The notes under the pieces are model-generated. The model was not told the origin of the DNA and made no database searches. It worked only from the letters and a program-made list of their open reading frames with translations. Position numbers and translations under genes: made by a program. Below, in pieces: positions 1-8,540 of a stretch of 64,000 bases of DNA. Position 1 is the first letter of the stretch, and each line of letters begins with the position of its first letter. This DNA is from Ruegeria sp. AD91A (GTDB taxonomy: Bacteria; Pseudomonadota; Alphaproteobacteria; Rhodobacterales; Rhodobacteraceae). The stretch is taken from the NCBI RefSeq assembly GCF_003443535.1, contig NZ_CP031946.1, positions 3,598,297 to 3,662,296 on the forward strand, given 5' to 3'.

Positions 1-199
1 CGGCTTCAATCCAAGCAGTGATATCACTGCCCAGATACCTGATTTGTCCGGTTGGAAGGTTCATAAATTTCGGGCCTAGATTGAACTCACGCCAGTGGTC
101 CAACAGATAGAAGTCGTCAGCGCTGAGACCGAGCAGTGCAGCCAGATACCGCTCATCATAGAGACGGTGTGGAACGGGCGCTTCGATGTGATCTGACAT
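1..199 (-). CDS. AlpA/excisionase-like DNA-binding protein, C-terminus beyond window
   Basis: The minus-strand frame from the ATG at 199 reads 66 codons without a stop to the window edge. The region ending in RYLGSDITAWIEA resembles the wing and recognition end of AlpA-type or MerR-like helix-turn-helix proteins (RYxxxDVxAWIEA), which act as excisionases or regulators in integrative elements. It follows the integrase and an unknown gene on the same strand, which fits a recombination-directionality or regulatory role. Two overlapping inverted repeats lie just upstream of its start (200-238). The family assignment rests on a short motif and position, so the exact role is inferred. Confidence 0.6.
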   Translation of the reverse strand, partial: MSDHIEAPVPHRLYDERYLAALLGLSADDFYLLDHWREFNLGPKFMNLPTGQIRYLGSDITAWIEA

Positions 200-238
200 T
201 GCCAGCCTCCTACAAAAAGATACTGGCATTGTTGTAGG
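200..238. repeat. Two interleaved inverted repeats upstream of the AlpA-like gene
   Basis: TGCCAG (200-205) is the exact reverse complement of CTGGCA (223-228), and CCTACAA (209-215) of TTGTAGG (232-238). The pairs overlap, so only one can form at a time as a cruciform or RNA hairpin. The position directly before the AlpA-like start suggests an operator or a recombination-accessory site. Function is inferred. Confidence 0.5.
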
Positions 239-247
239 CCGTGCTTA

Positions 248-277
248 CCCGACGAAACGAGCGTTCCTTTCGTCGGG
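248..277 (+). terminator. 10-bp perfect hairpin between AlpA-like gene and 177-aa gene
   Basis: CCCGACGAAA (248-257) pairs perfectly with TTTCGTCGGG (268-277) across a 10-base loop. The T-rich tail (CTTATTTTTA) lies on the plus-strand side, although both flanking genes are on the minus strand. It may therefore stop plus-strand transcription entering the element, or act as a structural barrier below the 177-aa gene. Confidence 0.55.
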
Positions 278-284
278 CTTATTT

Positions 285-818
285 TTATGGCTTGAACAGG
301 TCTACGACCGCTTCAAGGGGTGTCAGGGAGTTGTGTTTGCGCTCTAGTTCCAGCATGTATTTTTCGATCTGGTAATCCAGCCGAACAACGTAAACGATGT
401 TACCGCCTGCATTGGAATGCTCTGGCGGTTTCGCGTCCCAGTTTTCCTTATGCCAGCGTGCCGCTTTTTCGGCATCGACACCGGCATAACCGGCAACATC
501 TTTGCGGGCATCCTTCTCATCGACCCCAGCTTTGATTAGGTGGTTGATTGCGGCAATGATTTTCGCACGAAACACGACCTCGTCTTGGTCGATAGCTGCA
601 TTGCCCGCTCGCTCCTTATGCACACGCTTCCGCTCGGCATGGTAGGCCCGCTCAATGGCAGGCCACCTAATCCCAGAGGCCTTGGCAAACTCCGTCGCTG
701 CCCAAAGCTCATCGGCCAGCTTTGCATCATCAGGAATACCGGTCTGAGAGTTTGCTCGCTCCCGAAGGGCCTTAACCCAAGTCAGGGCGCGATCTGCGTC
801 AGTCTCTTCCCTGCTCAT
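285..818 (-). CDS. Hypothetical 177-aa protein of the integrative element
   Basis: I do not recognise a family. The protein is charged and mostly helical in appearance, with no signal peptide or membrane segment. Its start codon overlaps the integrase stop codon as ATGA (815-818), so the two are almost certainly translated together. Translational coupling to an integrase and the location just before an AlpA-like gene suggest an element-specific accessory or regulatory function, but no catalytic or DNA-binding motif is visible. The coding frame is supported by the overlap and by its full uninterrupted length. Confidence 0.7.
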   Translation of the reverse strand: MSREETDADRALTWVKALRERANSQTGIPDDAKLADELWAATEFAKASGIRWPAIERAYHAERKRVHKERAGNAAIDQDEVVFRAKIIAAINHLIKAGVDEKDARKDVAGYAGVDAEKAARWHKENWDAKPPEHSNAGGNIVYVVRLDYQIEKYMLELERKHNSLTPLEAVVDLFKP

Positions 819-2095
819 ACCTTTAACCCCGCAATCATCGGCACGACGTTAGCACGGCCTTCCTGCAACTGAACCAGAAACTGCGAATAAGCCTCCATCA
901 TCACCCGGCGCTGGGCGAGGAACGATGTGCGGTCATATGCGCGGCCATGCTGCTCCTTCGATGCATGGGATAACTGTGCCTCTGCCAATTTCTCATCGAA
1001 CCCGAGATGCTCTGTTACTAGTGTGCGCAGCGTCGCCCGCAGGCCGTGGGCATCTGTCTCACCGGCAAATCCGATCCTTCGGATCATGTTCATGGTAGCC
1101 GGTTCGGAAACAGGTCCGTTCTCGCTGGCAAAGACGAATTCGCGGTGGCCGTTGAGCTTGTACATCTCGTTGAGGATTTTGATCACCGGGTTCGTCAAGG
1201 GAATGGCAATCGTAATGCCCGTCTTGGTGACGGGGTTGATCCAGACACGCTCACCCATGTTGATGTCCGTCCAACGCATTTTGCGCACTTCACCGGCCCT
1301 CTGACCTGTATGTGCGATAATCTGCACTAGAGGCTTGCCCAAGGTCTGATGCGGCCACGCGTCCAGCCCCTGCAGAAACAGCGCGAGACGCTCTGGCTCA
1401 ACGATGGCGGGGTGGTGTTTCTTCGGCTGGGGCTTGAACCTGTCGATCACGTTTGCGCCCGGTACAGAGGAGATCAGGCCCTCGGCCTCCGCATAGCCCA
1501 GAACCTGCCGCAGGATGCGAATGACACGGCGCGCAGTCTCGTGCGATCCGCGATCCGCGATTTTGAGCGCGACGGCCTTTATGTCGACCGCCGTGATATC
1601 CGCCACCTCTACCGTCCCCAGCAGAGGGATGGCATCCTTTTCGATCCGGTTGCGGGCGCGGACATAAGTCTTCTCTGCCCAGTGCGGGCGCTCCTCCACC
1701 AACCACGCGCGAGCAACCCCGGCGAAGGTGGTGTCGGTCAGACCGGACCGAGCCTGTACCTCTGCGCGCATCTCCGCCACGTCGGGGGTGATATTGGTGT
1801 CTAGCAGGTTTCTCTGCGCCTCGACGCGCTGTCGCGCGTCCTTGAGGCCGACAGAGGGATAGGAGCCCAAGGTCATCTCACGCTGCTTGCTATCGACCCT
1901 GTAGCGCCAGACCCATGTCTTGCTGCCTTTCGGGTGAACGATCAGCGTCAGGCCACCGCCATCTGCCAGCTTGATCTTCTTGTCGCCCGGCTTCGCGGCC
2001 TTGATTTGTCTGTCTGTCAGTTTGGTCAACTTGCATACTTTCTCACTGGCGAACCCCACACAGACCCCCACAATGGGAATTCTGGCAGAGCCCAA
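815..2095 (-). CDS. Tyrosine-type site-specific integrase (P4 family, DUF4102 N-terminus)
   Basis: This integrase catalyses recombination between an element and a tRNA gene. The N-terminal arm-binding domain (LTDRQIKAAKPGDKK, then LADGGGLTLIVHPKGSKTW) is typical of DUF4102. The catalytic domain has R266 (HTGQRAGE), H350 and R353 (HGLR), H377 (LSH) and the nucleophile Y387 (RAYDR), numbered from a TTG at 2095. All tyrosine-recombinase residues expected are present, so it looks functional. No ATG begins the frame: TTG 2095, GTG 2071 and 2059 and TTG 2029 are alternatives, and 2029 would give the usual short N-terminus. It lies 89 bases from the 3' end of tRNA-Ala. Confidence 0.93.
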   Translation of the reverse strand: MGSARIPIVGVCVGFASEKVCKLTKLTDRQIKAAKPGDKKIKLADGGGLTLIVHPKGSKTWVWRYRVDSKQREMTLGSYPSVGLKDARQRVEAQRNLLDTNITPDVAEMRAEVQARSGLTDTTFAGVARAWLVEERPHWAEKTYVRARNRIEKDAIPLLGTVEVADITAVDIKAVALKIADRGSHETARRVIRILRQVLGYAEAEGLISSVPGANVIDRFKPQPKKHHPAIVEPERLALFLQGLDAWPHQTLGKPLVQIIAHTGQRAGEVRKMRWTDINMGERVWINPVTKTGITIAIPLTNPVIKILNEMYKLNGHREFVFASENGPVSEPATMNMIRRIGFAGETDAHGLRATLRTLVTEHLGFDEKLAEAQLSHASKEQHGRAYDRTSFLAQRRVMMEAYSQFLVQLQEGRANVVPMIAGLKV

Positions 2096-2184
2096 GTTTC
2101 CTTGGGGGTGAGAAAGACTGGCACGTCAAAGGCCTTATTTTCAAAGCCGTGTGACTGCGAGTGAATTCGAACTGAGGAGAAAAA

Positions 2185-2260
<76 letters not shown>

Positions 2261-2372
2261 ATTATGGTACCGTTGGTGCGGTGGACGGACGTTTAGGAGA
2301 CAGTGACGACGAGTGCAAGTCCAAAAATGGAATTGAACTCGAATTTCCGCCCGGGCTGCCCGTCAAATGAAA

Positions 2373-2394
2373 AAGGCGACCCTGAGGTCGCCTT
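2373..2394 (-). terminator. Rho-independent terminator of the FYDLN gene
   Basis: AAGGCGACC (2373-2381) pairs with GGTCGCCTT (2386-2394) across a four-base loop. On the minus strand it is followed by TTTTTCATTT. It sits directly below the stop codon of the 2404-2730 gene. Confidence 0.85.
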
Positions 2395-2403
2395 CTTGCG
2401 TAA

Positions 2404-2730
2404 TCAGCTTTCGTCTTCCGAAGATATGTCGGTAATATCGTCCAGAGAAACGTCATCACTGCTGTCGTCATCGTCGTCCAGCAGATCGTCGTCCAGTTCG
2501 ACATCGACACTTTCGTCATCGTCCAGGACCAGCTCCTCTCCGGACGCGTTTTCACGCGCTTTGACCGAAGCTGCATCTTCAGCATCCGCCGCGATCATGC
2601 GGCTTTTGGATGTTTGAAGCTCCACGATCTCGCCAGTGTAGGGGCTGATGATCGGGTCCTTGTTCAGGTCGTAAAATCGCTTACCGGTGGTCGGGCAAAC
2701 GCGCTTTACGCCCCATTCTTCCTTGGGCAT
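2404..2730 (-). CDS. TIGR02300 family protein (FYDLN acid domain)
   Basis: The N-terminus KEEWGVKRVCPTTGKRFYDLNKDPIISPYTG is the hallmark of TIGR02300/FYDLN_acid proteins, small alphaproteobacterial proteins of unknown function. The Cys and the CPTTGKRFYDL motif may form a small metal-binding knuckle. The C-terminal half (about residues 60-108) is a highly acidic, low-complexity Asp/Ser/Glu tail. Length of 108 residues is usual for the family. It is monocistronic with its own terminator and lies between tRNA-Ala and a divergent YgjP-like peptidase gene. Confidence 0.9.
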   Translation of the reverse strand: MPKEEWGVKRVCPTTGKRFYDLNKDPIISPYTGEIVELQTSKSRMIAADAEDAASVKARENASGEELVLDDDESVDVELDDDLLDDDDDSSDDVSLDDITDISSEDES

Positions 2731-2830
2731 GTCAAATCCCCTTGATATCAGGTGAGTCGTCTAAATGATTCAGCTCACCTGCCACAGGCAGAGGGCACTG
2801 TCAAAGTCTTTGCGCAAGAGAGGTCGCGAT

Positions 2831-3526
2831 ATGGGAGAGCACGCATTGCCAGGGACACCACCGGTGCCACTGAGGCTGCGCAAATCCGCCCGGGCGCGGC
2901 GCATCAGTTTGCGAATTTCTCAGCTGGACGGGCGGGTTACGTTGACCTATCCGATTGGAGTGCCTGAATCCGAGGCGCTGAGTTTCGCACGTACCAAGGA
3001 AGAGTGGATTCGCCAGCATTTGCAGGATAGGCCGGTAACGGCCGTGGTGCAGTTTGGACAGCAAGTACCGATTGAAGGCGTTGCCCGGCGAATCGTGCCG
3101 GCGGACGGTCGACGTGTTCAGTTGCAGGCGGACGAGGTCGCAGTGCCAAAAGGGGCCGAGGCACGCAGATTGGCCCGGTTTCTGAAGGAACTGGCGCGGG
3201 ACCGGTTAACCGGTGCGTGCGATGATTATGCGGCAATGCTGGGACGCCCATATACCACGCTTAGCCTGCGCGACACGCGGTCACGCTGGGGGTCATGCAG
3301 TTCGCATGGCGGATTGATGTTCTCGTGGCGTCTCATTCTGGCGCCGCCAGACGTACTGCACTATGTGGCTGCACATGAAGTGGCGCATCTTGCCGAGATG
3401 AACCACTCGCCCGCATTCTGGGCGCAGGTAGAGAATATCTTCGGCCCCTATCAGCAACCCCGTCGCTGGTTGCGCGACAATGGGGCAGAGTTGCATCGAT
3501 ACAGGTTCGACGCAAAGCCGAGTTGA
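2831..3526 (+). CDS. YgjP-like M48 family zinc metallopeptidase (DUF45)
   Basis: The zinc motif HEVAHLAEMNHSPAFW is visible, with H182, E183, H186 and the third ligand H192 (231-residue form). Before it lies TRSRWGSCSSHGG, the conserved RWGSC strand of YgjP/WSS1-like proteins. The protein is cytoplasmic, with no signal peptide. An in-frame upstream ATG at 2765 would add 22 poorly conserved residues, so I prefer 2831 (MGEHALPG). Substrate is unknown; relatives are predicted metal-dependent peptidases, sometimes next to DNA-processing genes. Confidence 0.88.
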   Translation: MGEHALPGTPPVPLRLRKSARARRISLRISQLDGRVTLTYPIGVPESEALSFARTKEEWIRQHLQDRPVTAVVQFGQQVPIEGVARRIVPADGRRVQLQADEVAVPKGAEARRLARFLKELARDRLTGACDDYAAMLGRPYTTLSLRDTRSRWGSCSSHGGLMFSWRLILAPPDVLHYVAAHEVAHLAEMNHSPAFWAQVENIFGPYQQPRRWLRDNGAELHRYRFDAKPS

Positions 3527-3556
3527 CCTTGAGTTATTTTGTGATCACATAAGCGG

Positions 3557-4204
3557 ATGTTGAACACACGTCCGTCTGAAACCCAAACTGCCACTCATGA
3601 CCGGGTGTACCGCGCCCTGAGGTCTCGAATCATGCACGGCGAAATGGCGCCGGGTCAGGCGCTGACCTTGCGTGGTATCGGCAAGGAGTTTGGCGTCTCG
3701 ATGACCCCGGCGCGAGAGGCCGTGCGCCGTCTGGCCGCCGAGGGGGCTTTGTTCCTGTCCAATTCCGGCCGGGTCTCGACGCCCGAATTGACCAACGACC
3801 GGATCGAAGAATTGGCAGCGTTGCGCGCGTTGCTGGAAGTCGAACTGGCCAGCCGGGCTCTGCCCAGGGCGCATATTGCGCTGATCGACCGGTTGCAGAC
3901 CATCAATATGACCGTTGCAGAAACGGTGACCAAGCGGGACGCGGTTGGTTACATCCGGTCAAATCTGGAGTTTCACCGCACCCTGTACCTGCGTGCTCAA
4001 GCACCCGCGATGCTGGCCATTGCCGAAACGGTCTGGCTGCAACTGGGGCCAACGATGAGAGCGCTTTACGGTCGTCTCAGGCGCACTGAACCACCGCATT
4101 ATCACAAGCTGATCATCGCTGCCCTCAAGGCCGGGGACGAACCGGGCTTGCGCTTGGCGGTCCGCTCGGACGTGACACAGGGGCTGCGCTTGCTGGTGAG
4201 CTGA
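3557..4204 (+). CDS. GntR-family transcriptional regulator (FadR/FCD subgroup)
   Basis: The N-terminal winged helix (about residues 14-75: RVYRALRSRIMHGEMAPGQ, then GKEFGVSMTPAREAVRRLAAEG) is a clear GntR DNA-binding domain. The C-terminal all-helical part (residues 85-210) fits the FCD ligand-binding domain, with helix residues such as E97, H146 and R-rich turns usual for carboxylate or metal binding. It starts 30 bases after the metallopeptidase gene and is followed by a separate transglycosylase gene. The ligand and the regulated genes cannot be told from context. Confidence 0.9.
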   Translation: MLNTRPSETQTATHDRVYRALRSRIMHGEMAPGQALTLRGIGKEFGVSMTPAREAVRRLAAEGALFLSNSGRVSTPELTNDRIEELAALRALLEVELASRALPRAHIALIDRLQTINMTVAETVTKRDAVGYIRSNLEFHRTLYLRAQAPAMLAIAETVWLQLGPTMRALYGRLRRTEPPHYHKLIIAALKAGDEPGLRLAVRSDVTQGLRLLVS

Positions 4205-4316
4205 GCGGCATCCCGCCGACCTTTCGGCGCACAAGATAGAGGGGTTCACTGTCTGGCCTGTTCAGCCCGACTGGGTTACTCTTGAGGCAAATCACAAACA
4301 AGAGCAGACCACAGCC

Positions 4317-5447
4317 ATGATCACTCGCCGGACTTTTTCCATTTGCCTTGGATCAACATTGTTGGCCGCCTGCACGGGTGGTGGTGCGCCATCCAGCGCA
4401 CCTGCTTCCCGAATGCGGGCAGTTCCCAATGCAGGCTGGGATGCCTGGGTCGCCGGGTTCAAGGGCAGGGCGGCATCGCAGGGAATTTCACAATCCACAA
4501 TTGACCGCGCTTTTCAGGGCGCAGGGTACCTTCCTGATGTGATCGAGCGCGACCGCAATCAGGTAGAGTTCAAGCGTACGCTCGAAGATTATCTGGCCAT
4601 TGCCGCCTCGGACGAGCGGATCAGCACAGGACAGAAGATGCTGCGGCAATATAACGGGATGCTGTCGCAGATCGAGGCGCAGTACGGAGTAGACAAGGAA
4701 ATCGTCGTTGCAGTGTGGGGGCTGGAAAGCCGCTATGGCGCGCGTCGCGGCGATGTGCCCGTTGTGTCAGCTCTATCAACACTGGCCTATGATGGGCGAC
4801 GTGGTCAGTTCTTTGAAAGCCAGTTGATCGCGGCGATGAAGATCCTTCAGAACGGCGACACCACGCCTGACAACATGACCGGCAGCTGGGCCGGTGCGAT
4901 GGGGCATACGCAGTTCATTCCAACCTCTTACCTCGCTTATGCGGTGGATTTCACCGGCGACGGGCGGCGGGATATCTGGTCGGATGATCCGACGGATTCG
5001 CTGGCTTCGACCGCAGCTTATCTGTCGCGTGCAGGCTGGGTGCGGGGGCAGCCCTGGGGGGGCGAGGTCGGAACCATTTCCGGTACTCCGGTGGCCGTGC
5101 TGCAACCACAGGTACCCGGGCCGCGCATTGCTGTCTTCCGCAATTTTCAGGTCATCAAACGCTACAACAACTCGGACAGCTACGCGATTGGCGTCGGGCA
5201 TCTGGCGGACAGAATTGCCGGCGGCGCACCGTTTCAGGCCTCGTTCGGGCCAGATGAAAACGGTCTGACATTGGACGACCGCAAGGAATTGCAACGTCGG
5301 CTGACATCCGAAGGGTATGATACGAAGGGCGCGGACGGGGTGATCGGCAAAAACACAACGTCAGCCATCAGCGCGTATCAAAGCGCCAATGGCCTTGCTG
5401 TCACCGGAGAGCCCTCGGTCGCATTGTTGCGCAGGCTGGGTGGCTGA
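4317..5447 (+). CDS. Lytic murein transglycosylase (MltB-like lipoprotein) with peptidoglycan-binding domain
   Basis: This enzyme cleaves the MurNAc-GlcNAc bond of peptidoglycan. The N-terminus has RR at residues 4-5, a short hydrophobic stretch and the lipobox LLAAC, so Cys19 is probably lipidated, possibly after Tat export. The SLT_2 catalytic domain follows (about 40-300), with catalytic Glu137 in WGLESRYGARRG and the AMGHTQFIPTSY segment. A C-terminal PG_binding_1 repeat occupies about 310-375 (DRKELQRRLTSEGYDTKGADGVIG). Length of 376 is normal. It ends 4 bases before the convergent accA stop. Confidence 0.93.
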   Translation: MITRRTFSICLGSTLLAACTGGGAPSSAPASRMRAVPNAGWDAWVAGFKGRAASQGISQSTIDRAFQGAGYLPDVIERDRNQVEFKRTLEDYLAIAASDERISTGQKMLRQYNGMLSQIEAQYGVDKEIVVAVWGLESRYGARRGDVPVVSALSTLAYDGRRGQFFESQLIAAMKILQNGDTTPDNMTGSWAGAMGHTQFIPTSYLAYAVDFTGDGRRDIWSDDPTDSLASTAAYLSRAGWVRGQPWGGEVGTISGTPVAVLQPQVPGPRIAVFRNFQVIKRYNNSDSYAIGVGHLADRIAGGAPFQASFGPDENGLTLDDRKELQRRLTSEGYDTKGADGVIGKNTTSAISAYQSANGLAVTGEPSVALLRRLGG

Positions 5448-5450
5448 CGG

Positions 5451-6413
5451 TTACGCCGCCAACCCTTTTGATCCGATATCGAGGAATTTTTGACGGCGGT
5501 CCTGAATCAGGGCTGCCGCGTCTTTGCCGTCCAGTTCCGCCAACATGGCGGTAAGTGCCTCGCGGACGGATTTGACAGTTGCAGGACGATCGCGATGCGC
5601 ACCGCCCTTGGGTTCAGGGATGATCCGGTCACAAACGCCAAGCTTGTGAAGGTCCTGAGCGGTCAGCCGCAGCGCTTCGGCGGCTTCACGCATCTTTTCT
5701 GCATCTTTCCACAGGATTGACGCGCAGCCTTCCGGCGAGATCACCGAATAGACCGAATGTTCCAGCATCGCCACGCGGTTGGCGGTGGCAAAGGCCACGG
5801 CTCCGCCCGAGCCGCCTTCGCCGATGATGACCGACACTAGGGGCACACCGATCTTCAGGCACATCTCGGTCGACCGGGCAATCGCTTCGGACTGACCGCG
5901 TTCCTCGGCGCCTTTGCCGGGATAGGCGCCGGCAGTATCGATCAGTGTGATCACCGGCAGGCCAAACCGCCCGGCCATCTCCATCAGGCGGACCGCCTTG
6001 CGATAACCTTCGGGCCGGGCCATGCCGAAATTTCGCTCGATCCGCGATTTGGTGTCGCTGCCTTTTTCATGGCCGATTACCATGACCGGTTGATCGTTGA
6101 AACGTGCAAGCCCGCCAATCACGGCCAGATCATCGGCAAAATTGCGATCTCCGGCCAAAGGGGTAAATTCGGTGAACAGGGCATTGACGTAAGCGCTGCA
6201 ATGCGGGCGTTCCGGATGTCGGGCGACCTGGCATTTCCGCCAAGGCGTCAGGTCGGCATAAAGCTCACCCAGAAGCTTGGCGGCTTTGGCGTCCAAAGCG
6301 GCGGCTTCTTCGGTTACGTCCATCTCTTCGTTGGTGCGGGCCAGCGCACGCAGTTCTTCAGCCTTGCCTTCAATCTCGGCCAGTGGTTTTTCGAAATCCA
6401 GATACTGGGTCAT
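5451..6413 (-). CDS. accA: Acetyl-CoA carboxylase carboxyltransferase subunit alpha
   Basis: AccA transfers the carboxyl group from carboxybiotin to acetyl-CoA, forming malonyl-CoA with AccD, the first committed step of fatty acid synthesis. The sequence has the family core: [57 protein letters not shown] and [12 protein letters not shown] (oxyanion glycines). The preferred start is the ATG at 6413 ([11 protein letters not shown]), giving 320 residues, the usual size; an upstream ATG at 6425 would add four residues. It stands alone, convergent with the transglycosylase gene. Confidence 0.97.
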   Translation of the reverse strand: MTQYLDFEKPLAEIEGKAEELRALARTNEEMDVTEEAAALDAKAAKLLGELYADLTPWRKCQVARHPERPHCSAYVNALFTEFTPLAGDRNFADDLAVIGGLARFNDQPVMVIGHEKGSDTKSRIERNFGMARPEGYRKAVRLMEMAGRFGLPVITLIDTAGAYPGKGAEERGQSEAIARSTEMCLKIGVPLVSVIIGEGGSGGAVAFATANRVAMLEHSVYSVISPEGCASILWKDAEKMREAAEALRLTAQDLHKLGVCDRIIPEPKGGAHRDRPATVKSVREALTAMLAELDGKDAAALIQDRRQKFLDIGSKGLAA

Positions 6414-6675
6414 GACGCCTCTCAACGCGAAAGTTCCCTGCTATATGGCCTGACGATGCTCCGGATGCAACTCAGCAAGATCTGTGTGTCGAAGATGTTC
6501 GATTTCAGGTGGGCGAATAGAAAAACGGATACTGGTGGACACCGCCAATAAAGACAGCGTGCTGCGTGCGCAGGCCTGCACCCATGATAGCCTTGCCGCG
6601 AAGTCTGACCCTATGATCCACCCGACACAGCGCCCAAGGATGTGCTGGCTGAAACCTGCCTGCCGTTGAAGCAGG

Positions 6676-7272
6676 TCAACTGGGCCAAAGAACGGGATAG
6701 AGTGAGGCCACAAGCAGCACCGCCATTGTCCAGTTGAACACAACCAACCGGCGCGGGTTCGTCAGCACCCGCGACATCTGCTGACCAAGAAAGGTCCATG
6801 TGCTCACCGACGGCAGGTTGACCGCCCCGAAAACCAACGCAACGAGGGCAATTGCATGCAGGGTCTGATTGGGTGTGTAAGCGGTTGTGGCGGTCAGGGC
6901 CATGGCCCAGGCTTTGGGGTTCACCCACTGAAAGGCGGCGGCCTGTAGAAACGTCATGGGAGTCCCCGCTGCCAAAGCGCCCCCGGCTGGTGCGGCATGT
7001 GCGATCTTCCATGCCAGATACAGCAGATAGATCACCGACACGATCTTCAGCACTGAATGGCTGACCGGATATCGGTCAAAGACCTGAACCAGCCCTGCAC
7101 CAACCAGCAGCACCATGAGCGTGAAGCCAAGGCCAATGCCCAGCATATGCGGGATCGAACGCCGAAAGCCGAAATTCGCACCCGATGCCATCAGCATCAG
7201 ATTGTTCGGCCCGGGCGTAATGGATGTCACGAAGGCAAAGGCGATGAGGGCCAGAAGGATGTCGTAAGTCAT
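6676..7272 (-). CDS. LysE family amino-acid exporter (translocator)
   Basis: A 198-residue polytopic inner-membrane protein with about six hydrophobic segments, beginning LLALIAFAFVTSITPGPNNLML. The TPGPNN motif near residue 20 is the LysE/RhtB signature. It should export amino acids or analogues using the proton gradient. It is transcribed divergently from an Lrp/AsnC regulator 76 bases away, the common arrangement in which the regulator senses the amino acid and activates the exporter. The substrate is not predictable. Confidence 0.92.
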   Translation of the reverse strand: MTYDILLALIAFAFVTSITPGPNNLMLMASGANFGFRRSIPHMLGIGLGFTLMVLLVGAGLVQVFDRYPVSHSVLKIVSVIYLLYLAWKIAHAAPAGGALAAGTPMTFLQAAAFQWVNPKAWAMALTATTAYTPNQTLHAIALVALVFGAVNLPSVSTWTFLGQQMSRVLTNPRRLVVFNWTMAVLLVASLYPVLWPS

Positions 7273-7297
7273 ACTGCGAAGTATCGTCCGACCGGCA

Positions 7298-7311
7298 GCA
7301 AATGAAATTGC
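7298..7311. promoter_or_regulatory. Dyad in the lysE-lrp intergenic region
   Basis: GCAA-N6-TTGC (7298-7311) is an A/T-rich dyad between the divergent exporter and Lrp genes. It is a candidate Lrp/AsnC operator by position and form; binding is inferred. Confidence 0.4.
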
Positions 7312-7348
7312 TTTTTCGTGCGCGTTTCTGCTATTTTTGCAACTTGTG

Positions 7349-7798
7349 ATGAAGAATGATCATATAAATCGCCAGATATTGCATGAACTGACCCGTGATG
7401 GGCGTATCAGCAACCTGGAATTGGCCGAACGGGTCGGGCTGTCGCCTTCCGCCTGCCTGCGTCGCGTTCAAGAGCTTGAGAAAGCCGGCGTGATCACCGG
7501 CTATCGTGCGGTTTTGAACCCGGCGTCGATGGGTGTCGGCTTTGTCGCCTACATCGGCGTTGGTCTTGGCGAACACACAAAAGCGGCGCAGGAGGGGTTT
7601 GAACGGGCTCTGCAACAAGCCCCCGAAGTGGTCGAATGCCACAACATCACCGGTACGATCGAATACCTGCTGCGCGTCGAATGCGCCGACTTGTCGTCCT
7701 ACAAGACCTTCCATACCGAGGTGCTGGGAACGCTGCCACATGTTACGTCGATCACTTCCTATGTGGTCATGGGGTCGCCCAAGGATCTGCGTGCGTAA
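7349..7798 (+). CDS. Lrp/AsnC family transcriptional regulator
   Basis: The N-terminal helix-turn-helix (HINRQILHELTRDGRISNLELAERVGLSPSACLRRVQELEKAG) and C-terminal RAM/AsnC ligand domain (residues 65-149) are complete. I chose ATG 7349; a TTG at 7337 and GTG at 7346 are in frame but less likely. Lrp-type proteins bind amino acids through the RAM domain and assemble into octamers around DNA. Divergent placement from the LysE exporter indicates it controls that exporter and itself. Confidence 0.93.
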   Translation: MKNDHINRQILHELTRDGRISNLELAERVGLSPSACLRRVQELEKAGVITGYRAVLNPASMGVGFVAYIGVGLGEHTKAAQEGFERALQQAPEVVECHNITGTIEYLLRVECADLSSYKTFHTEVLGTLPHVTSITSYVVMGSPKDLRA

Positions 7799-7917
7799 CC
7801 TCTGAAATTGTGAAGCCGCACTCTCTTGCAGCGCCAATTTTCAGAGCCTAGTGTCACTGTAATGACGTTGCCAGGGGATACGCCCAGCCAAAACGGCACG
7901 CAAACAGGGAGATTACG

Positions 7918-8496
7918 ATGAAACTCGTTCGAACAGTGGCGACCGCAGTTGCCATGTCGGTAGTTGCCGGGGCCGCTTTGTCTGCACCGCTGAAACTGCA
8001 ACCTGCCAATCCACAGCCTTCTCCGAAGGCAGGGTTGAATGTCAAATACATTGGCACAGGCAATCAACACAAGAAGATCCGGGATCTGAGTCAGGCAAAA
8101 AGCATGCTGTCTCAGGCAAAGCCCGGAAAGCCGTTGCGTGGGTTGGATTATAGGGACACAAGCAAGGGTGAGGACGTCATGACGTTCGACGAAGCCTATA
8201 ATGTTGCCGCTGAGGTGACAGGGTATATGCGGTTTAACTCACCGGGCGTTTACGAGCTGGAAACGTGGTCGAATGACGGGATAGAAGCTTGGGTTGGTGG
8301 TCAGCAGATCGGCCGCGTAACTGGTATTCAAGGTTGTGAAGCCAATCAACGCACGGAAGTGGAAGTGCCCAAAGCGGGTTGGTATCCGTTGAAGATCGTC
8401 TATTTCCAGAAACTGGGAACCTCTTGCCTGATGATGAAGTCAGGAAAGAAGGGTGAGCGCTTCACATGGACGCCCAATGAGGTTTTCGGCCGTTGA
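7918..8496 (+). CDS. Small secreted protein with PA14-like beta-sandwich features
   Basis: Residues 1-23 form a Sec signal peptide ending ALSA. The mature part (about 170 residues) begins LNVKYIGTGNQHKKI, then has TGYMRFNSPGVYELETWSNDGIEAWVGGQQIGR, which resembles the core strands of PA14 domains where a pair of aspartates and DG turn bind Ca and sugar. C117 or so (QGCEANQ) and C in GTSCLMM could form one disulfide. It is probably periplasmic or extracellular and may bind carbohydrate. The family call is from pattern likeness only. A strong bidirectional terminator follows. Confidence 0.65.
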   Translation: MKLVRTVATAVAMSVVAGAALSAPLKLQPANPQPSPKAGLNVKYIGTGNQHKKIRDLSQAKSMLSQAKPGKPLRGLDYRDTSKGEDVMTFDEAYNVAAEVTGYMRFNSPGVYELETWSNDGIEAWVGGQQIGRVTGIQGCEANQRTEVEVPKAGWYPLKIVYFQKLGTSCLMMKSGKKGERFTWTPNEVFGR

Positions 8497-8503
8497 AGAG
8501 TTT

Positions 8504-8536
8504 AAAAAAGGGCGCTCGGTCGGGCGCCCTTTTTTA
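8504..8536. terminator. Bidirectional terminator between PA14-like gene and mcl1
   Basis: AGGGCGC (8509-8515) pairs with GCGCCCT (8524-8530), flanked by an A-run (8504-8509) and T-run (8530-8535), so it works for both convergent genes. Confidence 0.9.
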
Positions 8537-8540
8537 TGGC

